Of a stretch of 64,000 nucleotides of DNA, positions 51,164 through 60,685 are shown piece by piece. Within the stretch, counting starts at the first letter, position 1. Each line of letters starts with the position of its first letter. The notes beneath the pieces were generated by a model, which had not been told where the DNA came from, ran no database searches, and saw only the letters and a list, made by a program, of their open reading frames with translations. Source of the DNA: JBFIHF01 sp964411125 (lineage in GTDB: Bacteria > Myxococcota_A > Bradymonadia > Bradymonadales > Bradymonadaceae); assembly GCA_964411125.1 (NCBI GenBank), contig CAYPJU010000014.1:1-64000 (forward strand), in the 5' to 3' direction. Both the position numbers and the translations under genes were made by a program.

Positions 51164-51865
51164 TTGACAGAGCAACCCATCGCAGTCGTCGTCGGGATCG
51201 GGCCGGGGAACGGCTCGTCGTTCGTCCGCAAGTTCGCCAGTGAGGGGTACTGCGTCGTCGCCCTCTCCCGAAGTGAGGAGTCACTCACCCTGGTCGACAG
51301 CGTCGAAGGCGCTCACGGCCACGTATGCGACGCAACGGACGCCGACGCGGTGCGGGAAGTGTTCGAACACATCGTGGCGGACCACGGTCTCCCGGACGTC
51401 GTCATCTACAATGCCGGTTCGGGCACGTGGGGCCCGCTCGACGAGGTCGAGCCGTCGGATTTGACGGCGAGCTGGGAGGTGAACGCTCTCGGCCTGTTCC
51501 ACGTCGCGAAGGCGGTGCTCCCCAAGATGCGAGAGCGCGGCTCGGGAGCGCTCGGCGTGACCGGAGCGACGGCATCGACGCGGGGCAAACCGTTCACGAC
51601 TGCGTTCGCGCAGGCGAAGGCCGCGCAGCGAAGCCTGGCGCAGTCGTTCGCGCGCGAGTTCGGCCCGGCGGGGGTCCATGTCTTCCATTTCGTGATCGAC
51701 GGAGTCATCGACCTGCCGCGGACGCGTGAGAGAATGCCGGACAAGCCGGACGACTTCTTTCTCGACCCGGACGACATCGCCGAGAGCGTCTATCGGGCGG
51801 CGATCCAGCCGAGGTCGGCGTGGACGTTCGAGTTCGACCTTCGACCGCACGGGGAGAGTTGGTGA
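51164..51865 (+). CDS. short-chain dehydrogenase/reductase-like protein with altered active site
   Basis: This 233-residue Rossmann-fold SDR protein has the nucleotide-binding GIGPGNGSSFVRKFA near the start, HVCDATDADAV, VIYNAGSG, and LGVTGATAS where the catalytic Ser region lies. The Tyr-x3-Lys motif reads Phe-Ala-Gln-Ala-Lys (FAQAKAAQRSLAQSFA), so the catalytic Tyr is Phe. This variant, with FAREFGPAGVHVFHFVIDG after it, recurs in a subgroup of SDR proteins whose activity is uncertain. The start is TTG 51164 with a GAGAGGAGAGG site. Confidence 0.8.
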   Translation: MTEQPIAVVVGIGPGNGSSFVRKFASEGYCVVALSRSEESLTLVDSVEGAHGHVCDATDADAVREVFEHIVADHGLPDVVIYNAGSGTWGPLDEVEPSDLTASWEVNALGLFHVAKAVLPKMRERGSGALGVTGATASTRGKPFTTAFAQAKAAQRSLAQSFAREFGPAGVHVFHFVIDGVIDLPRTRERMPDKPDDFFLDPDDIAESVYRAAIQPRSAWTFEFDLRPHGESW

Positions 51866-51983
51866 GAGCGCCCCGAAGTAGGGACTCGCAGAGGTCGGAG
51901 TGGGTGCGGAACGCGGGCCGCCGGGTCTTGCGCGTGGGGCGGCACAATGATACGACTCGCGGGCCTCGCAGTCTGGTGCGAAC

Positions 51984-52361
51984 GTGGAAATTGCAGACTA
52001 TTCAGCCCTCATCATCCTGACGACCATGGCGGTCGTCGTCGCTGCCGTCATTTCGGGACTCGCCGGACTCTTCGGCCCCGACAATCCGACGAAGCAGAAG
52101 TTGATGCCATACGAGTCGGGCTCCGACCCGTTGACGAACCCGAAAGAACAGCGGTTCAGCATCAAGTTCTACATGGTCGCGATCAGTTTCATCCTGTTCG
52201 ACCTCGAGACGATCTTCGTCATCCCGTGGGCGATCTCGTGGAACCAGAGCGATGCGATGGGCTACGGCGTGTACTCGTTGATGGTAATGCTCATCTTCGT
52301 GTCGATCTTGACGATCGGGCTCGTCTACGAATGGAAGCAAGGAGGTCTCGAATGGGACTAG
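51984..52361 (+). CDS. nuoA: NADH-quinone oxidoreductase subunit A
   Basis: This 125-residue membrane subunit of complex I has three transmembrane helices and the conserved loop PYESGSDPL followed by RFSIKFYMVAISFILFDLETIF, the diagnostic NuoA segment. The start is GTG 51984, directly before MEIADYSALI. It overlaps nuoB by 10 bp and heads the nuoABCD group. Confidence 0.95.
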   Translation: MEIADYSALIILTTMAVVVAAVISGLAGLFGPDNPTKQKLMPYESGSDPLTNPKEQRFSIKFYMVAISFILFDLETIFVIPWAISWNQSDAMGYGVYSLMVMLIFVSILTIGLVYEWKQGGLEWD

Positions 52362-52903
52362 AATACAAGCTGGTGCCGGACAATGTCGCGATCACGACCC
52401 GCGTGTCGGACGTCGTGAACTGGGCCCGCAAGAACTCGCTGTTTCAGTACCCGTTCGTCACGGCTTGCTGCGGCATGGAGTACATGGCGACGGCGGCGGC
52501 GAGGTACGACCTCGCGCGTTTCGGCGCGGAGATTCCGCGCTTTTCGCCGCGTCAGGCGGACCTTCTCTGGGTCGTCGGCACGGTGAACCACAAGCTCGCG
52601 CCCTACCTTCGCCGGATCTACGAGCAGATGGCGGAGCCCAAGTGGGTGATCTCTTTCGGAGTGTGCGCTTCGACCGGGGGCTTCTACGACAATTACGCGA
52701 CGGTTCAGGGGATCGATAAAATCATCCCGGTCGACGTCTACATTCCGGGCTGCCCGCCCCGTCCCGAACAGGTCCTCGACGGCCTCCTGAAGCTGCAGGA
52801 GAAGATCGAGAACGAGCCGTGGGACAAGTACGACTACGAGAAGAAGCGGGCCGAGCTCGCCGCTGCCGAGGACGGCAACCCGATCTTCACCAAGGTGCAG
52901 TAA
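52352..52903 (+). CDS. nuoB: NADH-quinone oxidoreductase subunit B
   Basis: This 183-residue peripheral subunit holds iron-sulfur cluster N2 next to the quinone site. The four ligands are visible: Cys39 and Cys40 (TACCGMEYM), Cys106 (SFGVCASTGG) and Cys135 (YIPGCPPRPE). The DLLWVVGTVN segment is also typical. It starts inside the nuoA 3' end and stops directly before the nuoC start codon. Confidence 0.97.
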   Translation: MGLEYKLVPDNVAITTRVSDVVNWARKNSLFQYPFVTACCGMEYMATAAARYDLARFGAEIPRFSPRQADLLWVVGTVNHKLAPYLRRIYEQMAEPKWVISFGVCASTGGFYDNYATVQGIDKIIPVDVYIPGCPPRPEQVLDGLLKLQEKIENEPWDKYDYEKKRAELAAAEDGNPIFTKVQ

Positions 52904-53455
52904 GTGGCCAAAAAGCTGATCGATATCGTTCGAAAGAACTTCGAAGACCACGTCATCGACTCGCACTCCCGGCTCGGGAACGACACGGTGATCATCGACC
53001 GCGAGGGTCTCACGGACATCGTCGAGTTCCTCCGCAACGACCCGGCAGCGAAGATCAACTTCCTGCGGGACATCACGGCGGTCGACTACCTGCATCGCGT
53101 GCCCCGGTTCGAGGTCGTCTACGTGCTCTACAGCATGGAGCTGAAGCATCAGCTCCTGATTCGCGTTCCGCTGCAGGAGAACGACCTCAAGATTCCGACG
53201 CTTTCGAAGGTCTTCAAGGTCGCCGGCTGGCTCGAGCGCGAAGTCTTCGACATGTACGGCGTCATCTTCACGGACCATCCCGATCTCCGACGCGTGCTCC
53301 TCTACCCCGAGTTCGAGGGGCATCCGCTGCGAAAAGATTACGCCCAGCAGGCGTCGCAGCCTCGCACCGAGCTCCTCGCCCGCGAGCGAGACTCCGTCGA
53401 AGAATTCAACGAATACGTGAAGAACCGCCCAGCGACCGGCTCACGGGAGTACTGA
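52904..53455 (+). CDS. nuoC: NADH-quinone oxidoreductase subunit C
   Basis: This 183-residue 30-kDa-type subunit has FLRDITAVDYLHRVPRFEVVY, LRIPLQEND-like VPLQENDLKIPTL, WLEREVFDMYGVIFTDHPDLRRVLLYPEFEGHPLRKDY (the family signature) and a short C-terminal tail. GTG 52904 follows the nuoB stop with no gap. It is separate from nuoD, not fused as in enterobacteria. Confidence 0.96.
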   Translation: MAKKLIDIVRKNFEDHVIDSHSRLGNDTVIIDREGLTDIVEFLRNDPAAKINFLRDITAVDYLHRVPRFEVVYVLYSMELKHQLLIRVPLQENDLKIPTLSKVFKVAGWLEREVFDMYGVIFTDHPDLRRVLLYPEFEGHPLRKDYAQQASQPRTELLARERDSVEEFNEYVKNRPATGSREY

Positions 53456-53459
53456 GACG

Positions 53460-54668
53460 ATGGCCGAAAATCTCAACATCGAACCGATCGAACAGGACAT
53501 CCACGCCCAGCCGATGGTCCTGCAGATGGGGCCCTCGCATCCGGCGACGCACGGTACCGTGCGCTTCACGCTGACTCTCGACGGCGAGACCGTCGTCAAG
53601 TGTGACACGGAGGTGGGGTATCTGCATCGCGGGTTCGAGAAGGAGTGCGAGAACTCCACCTGGACTCAGGTCTTCCCGTACACCGACCGGCTCAACTACC
53701 TGAGCCCCCTGCTCTGCAACTTCGGCCTCTGCCTGGCGGTCGAGAAGTTGCTCGAACTCGAAGTCCCCGCAAGGTGCAACTACGTCCGAACGATCATGGG
53801 CGAAGTGAGCCGACTCTCGGACCACTTCACCTGCGTGGGAGCCGGAGCGCTCGAACTCGGCGCGATGACCGCGTTCCTCTACGCAATCGAGGCGCGCGAG
53901 CTGGTCTGGGACCTGATCGAAGACGTCACCGGAGCTCGCCTCACCGTCAGTTACGGCCGAATCGGCGGTGTGAAGGACGACCTCCCGCACGGTTTCGCCG
54001 ACAGTTGGAAGTTCGTCCGCGGACGGATCCTGGAGCTCCACGAAGAGGTCGACAAGCTGTGCGCTCGTAACCGTATCTTCATGGACCGAATGATGGGCAC
54101 GGGCGTCATCACGCCCGAGGCCGCCCTCACCTGGGGCTACACCGGACCGACCGCGCGCTCCGCCGGCATCCCTTACGACGTCCGAAAGGACCACCCCTAC
54201 TTCGCGTACGGCGACATCGACTTCGACGTCCCCGTCGGCGCGAACGGCGACAACTACGACCGCTACCTCATCCGGATGGAAGAGATCCTGCAGTCGATCC
54301 GCATCATCGATCAGTGCCTCGAGAAGATGCCGGGCGGACCCGTGAACTCGGATGACCCGCGCGTCGTGCTTCCCGAGAAGCAGAAAGTCTACAACACGAT
54401 CGAGGCGATGATCGCCCACTTCAAGATCGTGTTCGAGGGGATCCAGGTCCCCCCCGGCGAAATCTACAGCTACACCGAAGGCGCCAACGGCGAGTTCGGG
54501 TACTACATCGTCTCGAACGGGACCGGAAAGCCGTGGAAGATTCACGCGCGCACCCCGTCCTACGTAATGATGGGCGGCATCCACAAGATGTTCGAAGGCG
54601 GTCTGCTGGCCGACATCATCCCCACGTTCGACACCGTCAACATGATCGGTGGGGCGTGCGACCGCTGA
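53460..54668 (+). CDS. nuoD: NADH-quinone oxidoreductase subunit D
   Basis: This 402-residue 49-kDa subunit forms the quinone chamber with NuoB. It has MGPSHPATHGTVRF, GYLHRGFEKECEN, FPYTDRLNYLSPL, IMGEVSRLSDHF, FADSWKFVRGRI, GPTARSAGIPYDVRKDHPYF and the C-terminal DIIPTFDTVNMIGGACDR, where family members end in a DP.FG.cDR motif. The length is normal. It is the last of the nuoABCD group: instead of nuoE, a methyltransferase gene follows. Confidence 0.97.
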   Translation: MAENLNIEPIEQDIHAQPMVLQMGPSHPATHGTVRFTLTLDGETVVKCDTEVGYLHRGFEKECENSTWTQVFPYTDRLNYLSPLLCNFGLCLAVEKLLELEVPARCNYVRTIMGEVSRLSDHFTCVGAGALELGAMTAFLYAIEARELVWDLIEDVTGARLTVSYGRIGGVKDDLPHGFADSWKFVRGRILELHEEVDKLCARNRIFMDRMMGTGVITPEAALTWGYTGPTARSAGIPYDVRKDHPYFAYGDIDFDVPVGANGDNYDRYLIRMEEILQSIRIIDQCLEKMPGGPVNSDDPRVVLPEKQKVYNTIEAMIAHFKIVFEGIQVPPGEIYSYTEGANGEFGYYIVSNGTGKPWKIHARTPSYVMMGGIHKMFEGGLLADIIPTFDTVNMIGGACDR

Positions 54669-54678
54669 CTGGCACCCC

Positions 54679-55428
54679 GTGAGCGGCTTTCTCGACAATT
54701 TCTCCCGCCAGGCCCGTGAGTACGCTCGGTTTCGACCGACGTACCCCGACGCGCTGTTCAACTGGGTCGCGGAACAATCCCCGGCGACGGACGCTCTCTG
54801 GGACTGCGCCACCGGCAACGGGCAGGCAGCCCTCTCCCACGCGGAACGGTTCGACCGCGTCTTCGCGACCGACGCGAGCGCGACGCAGATCGAACACGCG
54901 ACGCCCCATCCGCGGATCGAGTACTCCGTGGCTCCCGCCGAAGAGTCGGGGCTGGAGCCTGGATCGGTCGACGCCGTCACGGTCGCGACCGCGATCCACT
55001 GGTTCGACCTCTCCGCGTTCGTCGAAGAGGTCCGTCGCGTGCTCCGACCTGGCGGACTCTTCGCCTTCTGGACGTATGCCGATGCGGAGCTCGACCCTGC
55101 CCTGCGAGACCTCGTCAGGGAGTTCAGCCGCGGACCGCTCGGCCCCTACTGGTCCGACCGCGTTCGGTCGCTGTGGAGCGCAGGCTATGGGGCGTACGCG
55201 ATACCGATGGAAGAGATCGACGCTCCGATTTTCGAAGTCGAAGCGGCGTGGAACCCCGACCAACTGCTCGGATACCTTCGAACCTGGTCGGCGACGCAGG
55301 CGTTTGTCGAAGCTCAGGGAGAGGATCCCGTCTCTCGGATCGATGCGCACGTCCGAGCCACCTACGGCTCGCGGGACACGGTCGACATCCGCTGGCCCCT
55401 TCAATTGAGAGCCTTTCGGGCCGACTGA
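54679..55428 (+). CDS. class I SAM-dependent methyltransferase
   Basis: This 249-residue methyltransferase has FRPTYPDALFNWVA near the start, motif I LWDCATGNGQAAL, motif II DRVFATDASATQIEHA, VDAVTVATAIHWFDL, and RRVLRPGGLFAFWTY. It is closest in layout to the small UbiE/Tam-like Methyltransf_11 proteins that act on small molecules. GTG 54679 is 10 bp after the nuoD stop; GTG 54649 would overlap nuoD. The substrate is not evident, and a link to complex I is only positional. Confidence 0.85.
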   Translation: MSGFLDNFSRQAREYARFRPTYPDALFNWVAEQSPATDALWDCATGNGQAALSHAERFDRVFATDASATQIEHATPHPRIEYSVAPAEESGLEPGSVDAVTVATAIHWFDLSAFVEEVRRVLRPGGLFAFWTYADAELDPALRDLVREFSRGPLGPYWSDRVRSLWSAGYGAYAIPMEEIDAPIFEVEAAWNPDQLLGYLRTWSATQAFVEAQGEDPVSRIDAHVRATYGSRDTVDIRWPLQLRAFRAD

Positions 55429-55470
55429 CCGCCCTGATGGCTTCGGTCCTGCCGACCAGTTCGGCCGGCG

Positions 55471-55491
55471 GTGTGGGTGAGTCTCCCACAC
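55471..55491. repeat. inverted repeat GTGTGGG-N7-CCCACAC
   Basis: A perfect 7-bp inverted repeat with a 7-nt centre lies between the methyltransferase stop and the large surface-protein gene. No T-run follows on either strand, so it is not an obvious terminator; it could be a protein-binding site. Confidence 0.4.
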
Positions 55492-55567
55492 GTGATGCAA
55501 CTCCGAGCGTCGAGTGGTAGCCTGTGAGAAGCGGAGGGGGGCGCCGCACTCGCGCTCAGGGGACCTG

Positions 55568-58500
55568 ATGCCTCCACTCGCTCAAGCAGCTCGCTTTCTC
55601 ACCGTCTTGATGGCGCTGTCGCTCATCGCGACACCGGCCGCCGGTTTCAAGCCCGAGAGCCACGTGAAGACCGTCAACGTGGCGCTGTATGACGCGATGG
55701 ACGGAGGGATCTGTCTTCCGGGCCTGACCTCCGACCGTTCCTCGGCCCCGCCTCGTCAGATCTGGATCGGTGAGAACGAGCTGCAACACTACGTCGTCGT
55801 CGATGGTCCCGACGGACCCGAGCGCCAGTTTCACAACTACCTCCTTCACTACGCGCCGTATCTGCGCGCCGGCTCGGTCGGTCCCGATGCGTTCCCCGAT
55901 CCGCTGATCGGGCAGGCGTTCACGCACGACAACTACGCCGAGCCGCACGTCGGCCCCGACGACCCCCGCAACGTGCACCATCCCCCACGAGAGAGCGTCT
56001 TCGGAGAAGGTTTCTCCTTCAGCTCCGCGGACCTCGCGTCCCTGGTCGGGGAGGACGCCGCAGCCACTCTCGAAAAGCTCGCCGCGACGTTTCTGGGCAA
56101 GCCGGCATGGCGGAGCGTCGACTGGGGTCACGAGGTGCTCTACATGGCGCGCGCTCACTACCAGGAGCAGATCGACTACTGGGAGGCGGAGGAGCCGCCC
56201 CGAGAACACCTGCGCGACGAATGGTTGGCGAACGCGGAGATTCGCGCCGCACGCGCCGAAGCGCTTCGCGAGGAGCAGCGCGCCGCGGTCGCGTTTGCGC
56301 TCGGGTACATGATGCACATGGCGGGCGACGGGCAGATCCACGGGCTGATCAACGAGATCGTCGGACTACCCTGGGGTTACTTCGACACCCGCCGCAGCGA
56401 GAATCCGTACTACGGCCTTCTCGCGCCGATGGCGGAGGAGCTCCAGCACATGGCGATCGAGTCGTACCTCGATCGCTCTTACTTTCCGGGATCGGAGCCC
56501 GCGGCTCAGCGGAAGCTCGTCGACGGCGGAGCCTGCGAGCCTTCGATGCCCGCGGAGGAGATCGTCCTCGCCTGCCTGGACGACTCGAAGCTGGTCGAAC
56601 GCCCCGTGCCCTGTGAACGATGCAACCCCCTGCGCGGAGTCGACCCGCGCGGGCTGAGCGACCGATGCGACCACTGCTTCGACGATTGCAACCCCTGGCG
56701 CGAGCTATGCCCCGCGACGCTCCCCGACCCCGACCCATCGTCGCCTTGCTCCGCGGCGGTGCTCTGTAAACCCCCCGTCACGGGGAGCAACGAGACATGC
56801 GAAGACGCGCCGGACGCGGCGACCTTCCGGGCATGCCGCGACGAGCGTACGCGCATCTGCACGGATGCCCGAATGCAGTGCCTGTGCGACGAAGCCGTCG
56901 AGCGGCTCGCCGACCTCGGGATCATCGACGATCCCCTCGCGAAGTATCTGTGTCCGGCGACCGAGACGGCCGACGATCTCCGCTTCTCCGGCCGATCGAA
57001 GCGGATCCAGGCGCAGTTGGTCGGGGCGCTCGCCGACATTCGCTCGGGCAACCCGGCGACCGGCAGCAACACCAACCTCACGGAGACGCTCGGCGAGTAC
57101 GTCGCGAACGGGTGCAGCACGGCGCCGATGAACACCGAGCGCATCTACGACCTCACCGTCGGGGGGGACACGCCGGTGATGATCGACGTCCCCAACCTGC
57201 AGACCTCCGTCTCGTCGGGCGGCTCGGACATCGACCTCAACGGGAACGGCGAGCCCGACCTGGTGAACCAGTGCATCTGGCTCAATTGCCGGCTCTATCC
57301 GCACCTCTGCCCGTGGAACGCGCTCGATCGGGCACTCCCCGAGGCGGCCTACACCGACTTGATCACTTGTGAAGACGGCGCGCCGCGGTTTCCGGGAGCG
57401 TCGGTATTCGGCGAGCTCGGCACAGAGGGCTGTGACGGCTTTCCGCCCGGTCCGACTTCGTTCCGGCCGGAGCTCGAGAAGGTTCGCAGCGGCGATCCCG
57501 ACGCGGTCGAAGCGTTCATCAACTCGACGTATCTGGAGGTCCCCAAGAACTTCGTGAACCAGACCTTCTACCTGAACCGAATCTACACGGACCCCGGGAG
57601 CGATGCGGCGCCGGGGGCGCCGGGCAGCTACAGTCTCGGGGGATACGGAGTCAACGCGATCCATGCGATCGTCGACGCGCTCGAGTTGCTCAACCTCTAC
57701 CTGAATGTGGCGATCGGTGATCCGTGGGGATTTCTCGAGGCACAGTTTCCCGACAGCGACGTCGTCCGCGTCCTCGGAGGCTGGGCGAACATCGTGGACC
57801 GGGCGGCGGGCTGGGCGGAGGACGTGGGTGACGCCCTCTACAACTCGCCGGTGTTGAACTACACGATCCGCATCCCCTTCATCGGCGAGGTGACGATCGG
57901 CATCGGCCGGCTGTTGGCGCAGCCCTGGTATGCGACCGCCGCGATGATCCGCGCGCTGGGAGACCCACTGGGCGAGATGATTCGAACGGTCGCGGACAGC
58001 CTCGACGACGAGATCTCGCAACGGATGTCATTGCTGCACGACCATCTTCGGAGCAACTGGGTGGAGGCGACCACGTGTTCGGCGGAGACGATCACGAGCG
58101 GCGCGCACCGTCACTACTCCATTCGGAAGTACCAGGACTTCGCCGAGGAGGCGGTCGACATCCTGGCGCGAGGGGACGACACGTGCGAGCGCCCGTCGAT
58201 GGTGGAGTTCGTCCTGACGGGGTCGGGGTTCGACTTCGTCGACGCGGTTCGGCTGTTCGACCAGTTCGATCGATTGATCGACTGGGCGGGGTGCGAGATC
58301 CAGAAGCTGGTGCTGGGCAATCTGATGGAGCGGATGATCGTCGAGCCCCTGCGCGAGCTGATGGAGCGGGCGAGCGAGAAGCTGTTCTGCGATCTGCTCG
58401 TCGGAGCGAACCAGACGCTGTTGACGCGGGCATCGCTCGACGCGTTGGTCGACCACTGCCCGGAGATCCACCGTCTCCTCTGGCATCCGCAGGAGGGGCT

Positions 58501-60115
58501 GGGAGAACCGGCGTTTCAGACGATGCTGGAGGGGCTCGACTTCACGGTCGAGACGGTCGGGGGGACGAGCTACAACATCAAGGACTTCGTGATTCGGATG
58601 CGGGTGGTGTCGACGGGGACGTGTTGGGACGGCCGCGTCGACTCGTTGGAGCTGTCGGAGAGGGACCGGCTGCGCGCGGCGTTCTACGACGACTCGGTGA
58701 TCACGACGCAATGCGCGGACAGTATCACGGAGTTCTCGTTCGACGGATTCCAGCCGCCCGAAGGGGTCGAGCCGGGGCGGGCGCCTGCGATCGTGGACTT
58801 CCTGGACCAGCAGACGGGGACGGCGAACTCGGCGCCGAGAACGGTCCGGGTCGTGGACGCGCTCGGAGAGTCGCTCGTCGAGGACGAACGTCGGCTCACG
58901 AGCTCGGCCCGTTTCGCGCCGGTCTACAACACGATTCAGCTCAACAAGCTGGCCCTCCTCGCGCCGGGCAATCGGGAGACGGAGTGCAACCCGACGCGCC
59001 TCTGCAGCTCGGCGCGCGCGTGCTCGCTGGAGCCGTGCCGGCCGTTCGGGGTCGGGAGTTCGACTCCGGGCGGGGTCCGAGAGATCATCGATTTCGCGAA
59101 CGCGAACCCGAGGCTCGGTTCCGGCGCCTCCGGTCCTCGCGAGGCGACCGAGCTCTTCTGGGATGTTTCCCCGCTGGTGGGGCCCGAGGCGAACAGCGCG
59201 GCCTCCCCCGACGAAGAGCTCGAGCGGTTCTTCGACGAGCAATGGACCACGGCTGGCCCCGACCGTAGCATCCCGGGCGCGCGTCGTTGCTCGGACCTCC
59301 ACTACAACGTGCTTTGCAACAGCATCTACTCGCTGGACGACCCCGACGACTACTGCCGGCAGGCGCGTGGTTGGGCGCAGGGGAGCGTCCCCGACGACGC
59401 GTGCGTGCTGCGGCACGACGATCACGACCCCTGCGTCTGGTTGGAAGACGTCGACGATCCACCGGCCCCCGAACCGACCTACTTCCCCGACCCGCGGGCG
59501 GACGAGCTGGTGTGCGACACGCACGTGAGCGAACGATGGGCCTGGGGCGACCATGCGCGAGACTACACGCCTCATCAGCGGTCCTTCGCGGTGGACGTCG
59601 GTCGGCGTGCTCACGCGACGCCGTACAGCGACGAGGCGCTCTACGGCTACGCGCTCACGCGGTTTTCGCTCGCCAACAAGGACGCGCACGTGCCGCGGCT
59701 CTACACGAAGATCCTGGCCCCGTTCTACTGCCCGGAGGCGGGCCCGGCGCAGGCGGACGGCGATTGCGACGGTATCCCCGACGCGTGTGACAACTGCGTC
59801 GGCGCGTACAATCCGGCTCAGGTCCGGAGCGGAATCAGGGTCGAGGGTGACGCGTGCGCGGGCGATCCCGGTCGGATCGACTCGCACTGCGTGCTCGATC
59901 CGGACGTCGTACCCGACGAGGAGGTCTGCCCGACCTGTGAAGATCTCGAGGATCGAGTGGCGCCCGACATCGAGTTCCCGGAGGTCGACGTCGAGGACCG
60001 AGGCTGTCGTTGTGGCGTCACGCCAGCCACTCCCCCGCTGTCGGGGCTCTTGTGGGCCCTGCTGCTGGTCGGGTTCCGGCTCGCGCGGCGGCGCCGATCT
60101 GAGGAAGCCCGCTGA
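55568..60115 (+). CDS. giant secreted phospholipase-C-like protein with MYXO-CTERM-like tail
   Basis: This 1515-residue exported protein has a signal peptide (FLTVLMALSLIATPAAG). The next domain (about 25-320) resembles zinc-dependent phospholipase C: FKPESHVKTVNVALYDAM, YLRAGSVGPDAFPD, FTHDNY and FALGYMMHMAGDGQIHGLIN with paired His/Asp ligands. A long Cys-rich middle with no family I know follows. Near residue 1400 is a thrombospondin-3-like calcium loop (DGDCDGIPDACDNCVGAYNP). The end is a CRCG motif, a hydrophobic helix and RRRR, as in MYXO-CTERM sorting tails. It is probably surface-displayed. Confidence 0.78.
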   Translation: MPPLAQAARFLTVLMALSLIATPAAGFKPESHVKTVNVALYDAMDGGICLPGLTSDRSSAPPRQIWIGENELQHYVVVDGPDGPERQFHNYLLHYAPYLRAGSVGPDAFPDPLIGQAFTHDNYAEPHVGPDDPRNVHHPPRESVFGEGFSFSSADLASLVGEDAAATLEKLAATFLGKPAWRSVDWGHEVLYMARAHYQEQIDYWEAEEPPREHLRDEWLANAEIRAARAEALREEQRAAVAFALGYMMHMAGDGQIHGLINEIVGLPWGYFDTRRSENPYYGLLAPMAEELQHMAIESYLDRSYFPGSEPAAQRKLVDGGACEPSMPAEEIVLACLDDSKLVERPVPCERCNPLRGVDPRGLSDRCDHCFDDCNPWRELCPATLPDPDPSSPCSAAVLCKPPVTGSNETCEDAPDAATFRACRDERTRICTDARMQCLCDEAVERLADLGIIDDPLAKYLCPATETADDLRFSGRSKRIQAQLVGALADIRSGNPATGSNTNLTETLGEYVANGCSTAPMNTERIYDLTVGGDTPVMIDVPNLQTSVSSGGSDIDLNGNGEPDLVNQCIWLNCRLYPHLCPWNALDRALPEAAYTDLITCEDGAPRFPGASVFGELGTEGCDGFPPGPTSFRPELEKVRSGDPDAVEAFINSTYLEVPKNFVNQTFYLNRIYTDPGSDAAPGAPGSYSLGGYGVNAIHAIVDALELLNLYLNVAIGDPWGFLEAQFPDSDVVRVLGGWANIVDRAAGWAEDVGDALYNSPVLNYTIRIPFIGEVTIGIGRLLAQPWYATAAMIRALGDPLGEMIRTVADSLDDEISQRMSLLHDHLRSNWVEATTCSAETITSGAHRHYSIRKYQDFAEEAVDILARGDDTCERPSMVEFVLTGSGFDFVDAVRLFDQFDRLIDWAGCEIQKLVLGNLMERMIVEPLRELMERASEKLFCDLLVGANQTLLTRASLDALVDHCPEIHRLLWHPQEGLGEPAFQTMLEGLDFTVETVGGTSYNIKDFVIRMRVVSTGTCWDGRVDSLELSERDRLRAAFYDDSVITTQCADSITEFSFDGFQPPEGVEPGRAPAIVDFLDQQTGTANSAPRTVRVVDALGESLVEDERRLTSSARFAPVYNTIQLNKLALLAPGNRETECNPTRLCSSARACSLEPCRPFGVGSSTPGGVREIIDFANANPRLGSGASGPREATELFWDVSPLVGPEANSAASPDEELERFFDEQWTTAGPDRSIPGARRCSDLHYNVLCNSIYSLDDPDDYCRQARGWAQGSVPDDACVLRHDDHDPCVWLEDVDDPPAPEPTYFPDPRADELVCDTHVSERWAWGDHARDYTPHQRSFAVDVGRRAHATPYSDEALYGYALTRFSLANKDAHVPRLYTKILAPFYCPEAGPAQADGDCDGIPDACDNCVGAYNPAQVRSGIRVEGDACAGDPGRIDSHCVLDPDVVPDEEVCPTCEDLEDRVAPDIEFPEVDVEDRGCRCGVTPATPPLSGLLWALLLVGFRLARRRRSEEAR

Positions 60116-60179
60116 CGCCTCCGTTGGTCCAGGCGCTCGGTCGATGTATACCGCTGGCTCACCCACGAAGGAGGATACG

Positions 60180-60533
60180 ATGAGCGAACGTGAAGCCGCC
60201 CTGCAAGGGCTCCGGAAGGAACTACAGGAACAGCGCGCCGAGCTCGTGAGCCGTGTCGAGGCGATCGCGGCCGACATTCGCCAGGAGAACCACGAGCGGA
60301 GCGACGACTGGGACGATCGCGCCGTGGAGAACGAGAACGACGAGGTCCTCGCGCAGCTCGACGATGCCGGCCGTGAGCAGGTCGAGCAGATCGACGTGGC
60401 GCTGGCGCGGATGTCCGAAGGAACGTACGGCGTGTGCATCGACTGCGACGAGGAGATCCCGATGGCGCGCCTGCGCGCTCTCCCTTCGGCGCTCCGGTGC
60501 GTGCAGTGTGAGTCCGCTCACGAGAACGCCTGA
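60180..60533 (+). CDS. DksA/TraR-type C4 zinc-finger protein
   Basis: This 117-residue protein has a long N-terminal coiled-coil (about 1-75, with DDWDDRAVENENDEVLAQLD) and a C4 zinc finger (about 85-112): CIDCDEEIPMARLRALPSALRCVQC. This is the DksA/YbiI architecture, which binds the RNA polymerase secondary channel. The coiled-coil tip carries several acidic residues, but the DksA Asp-x2-Asp tip motif cannot be assigned with certainty. A strong AAGGAGGA lies before ATG 60180. Confidence 0.9.
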   Translation: MSEREAALQGLRKELQEQRAELVSRVEAIAADIRQENHERSDDWDDRAVENENDEVLAQLDDAGREQVEQIDVALARMSEGTYGVCIDCDEEIPMARLRALPSALRCVQCESAHENA

Positions 60534-60685
60534 ACCATCCCGAGGCGCAGGGGTCGGCAATTCGACCTGCTCCGTCGCGGTCCCTCGGCGGAGAAACGCG
60601 GCTTCCTGCCCCGAACGTTTGGAAATCGGGGATCGATTCCGCTATACCGTCGCCCATTGATACGACCGCTATCTGGATGTTCGCG

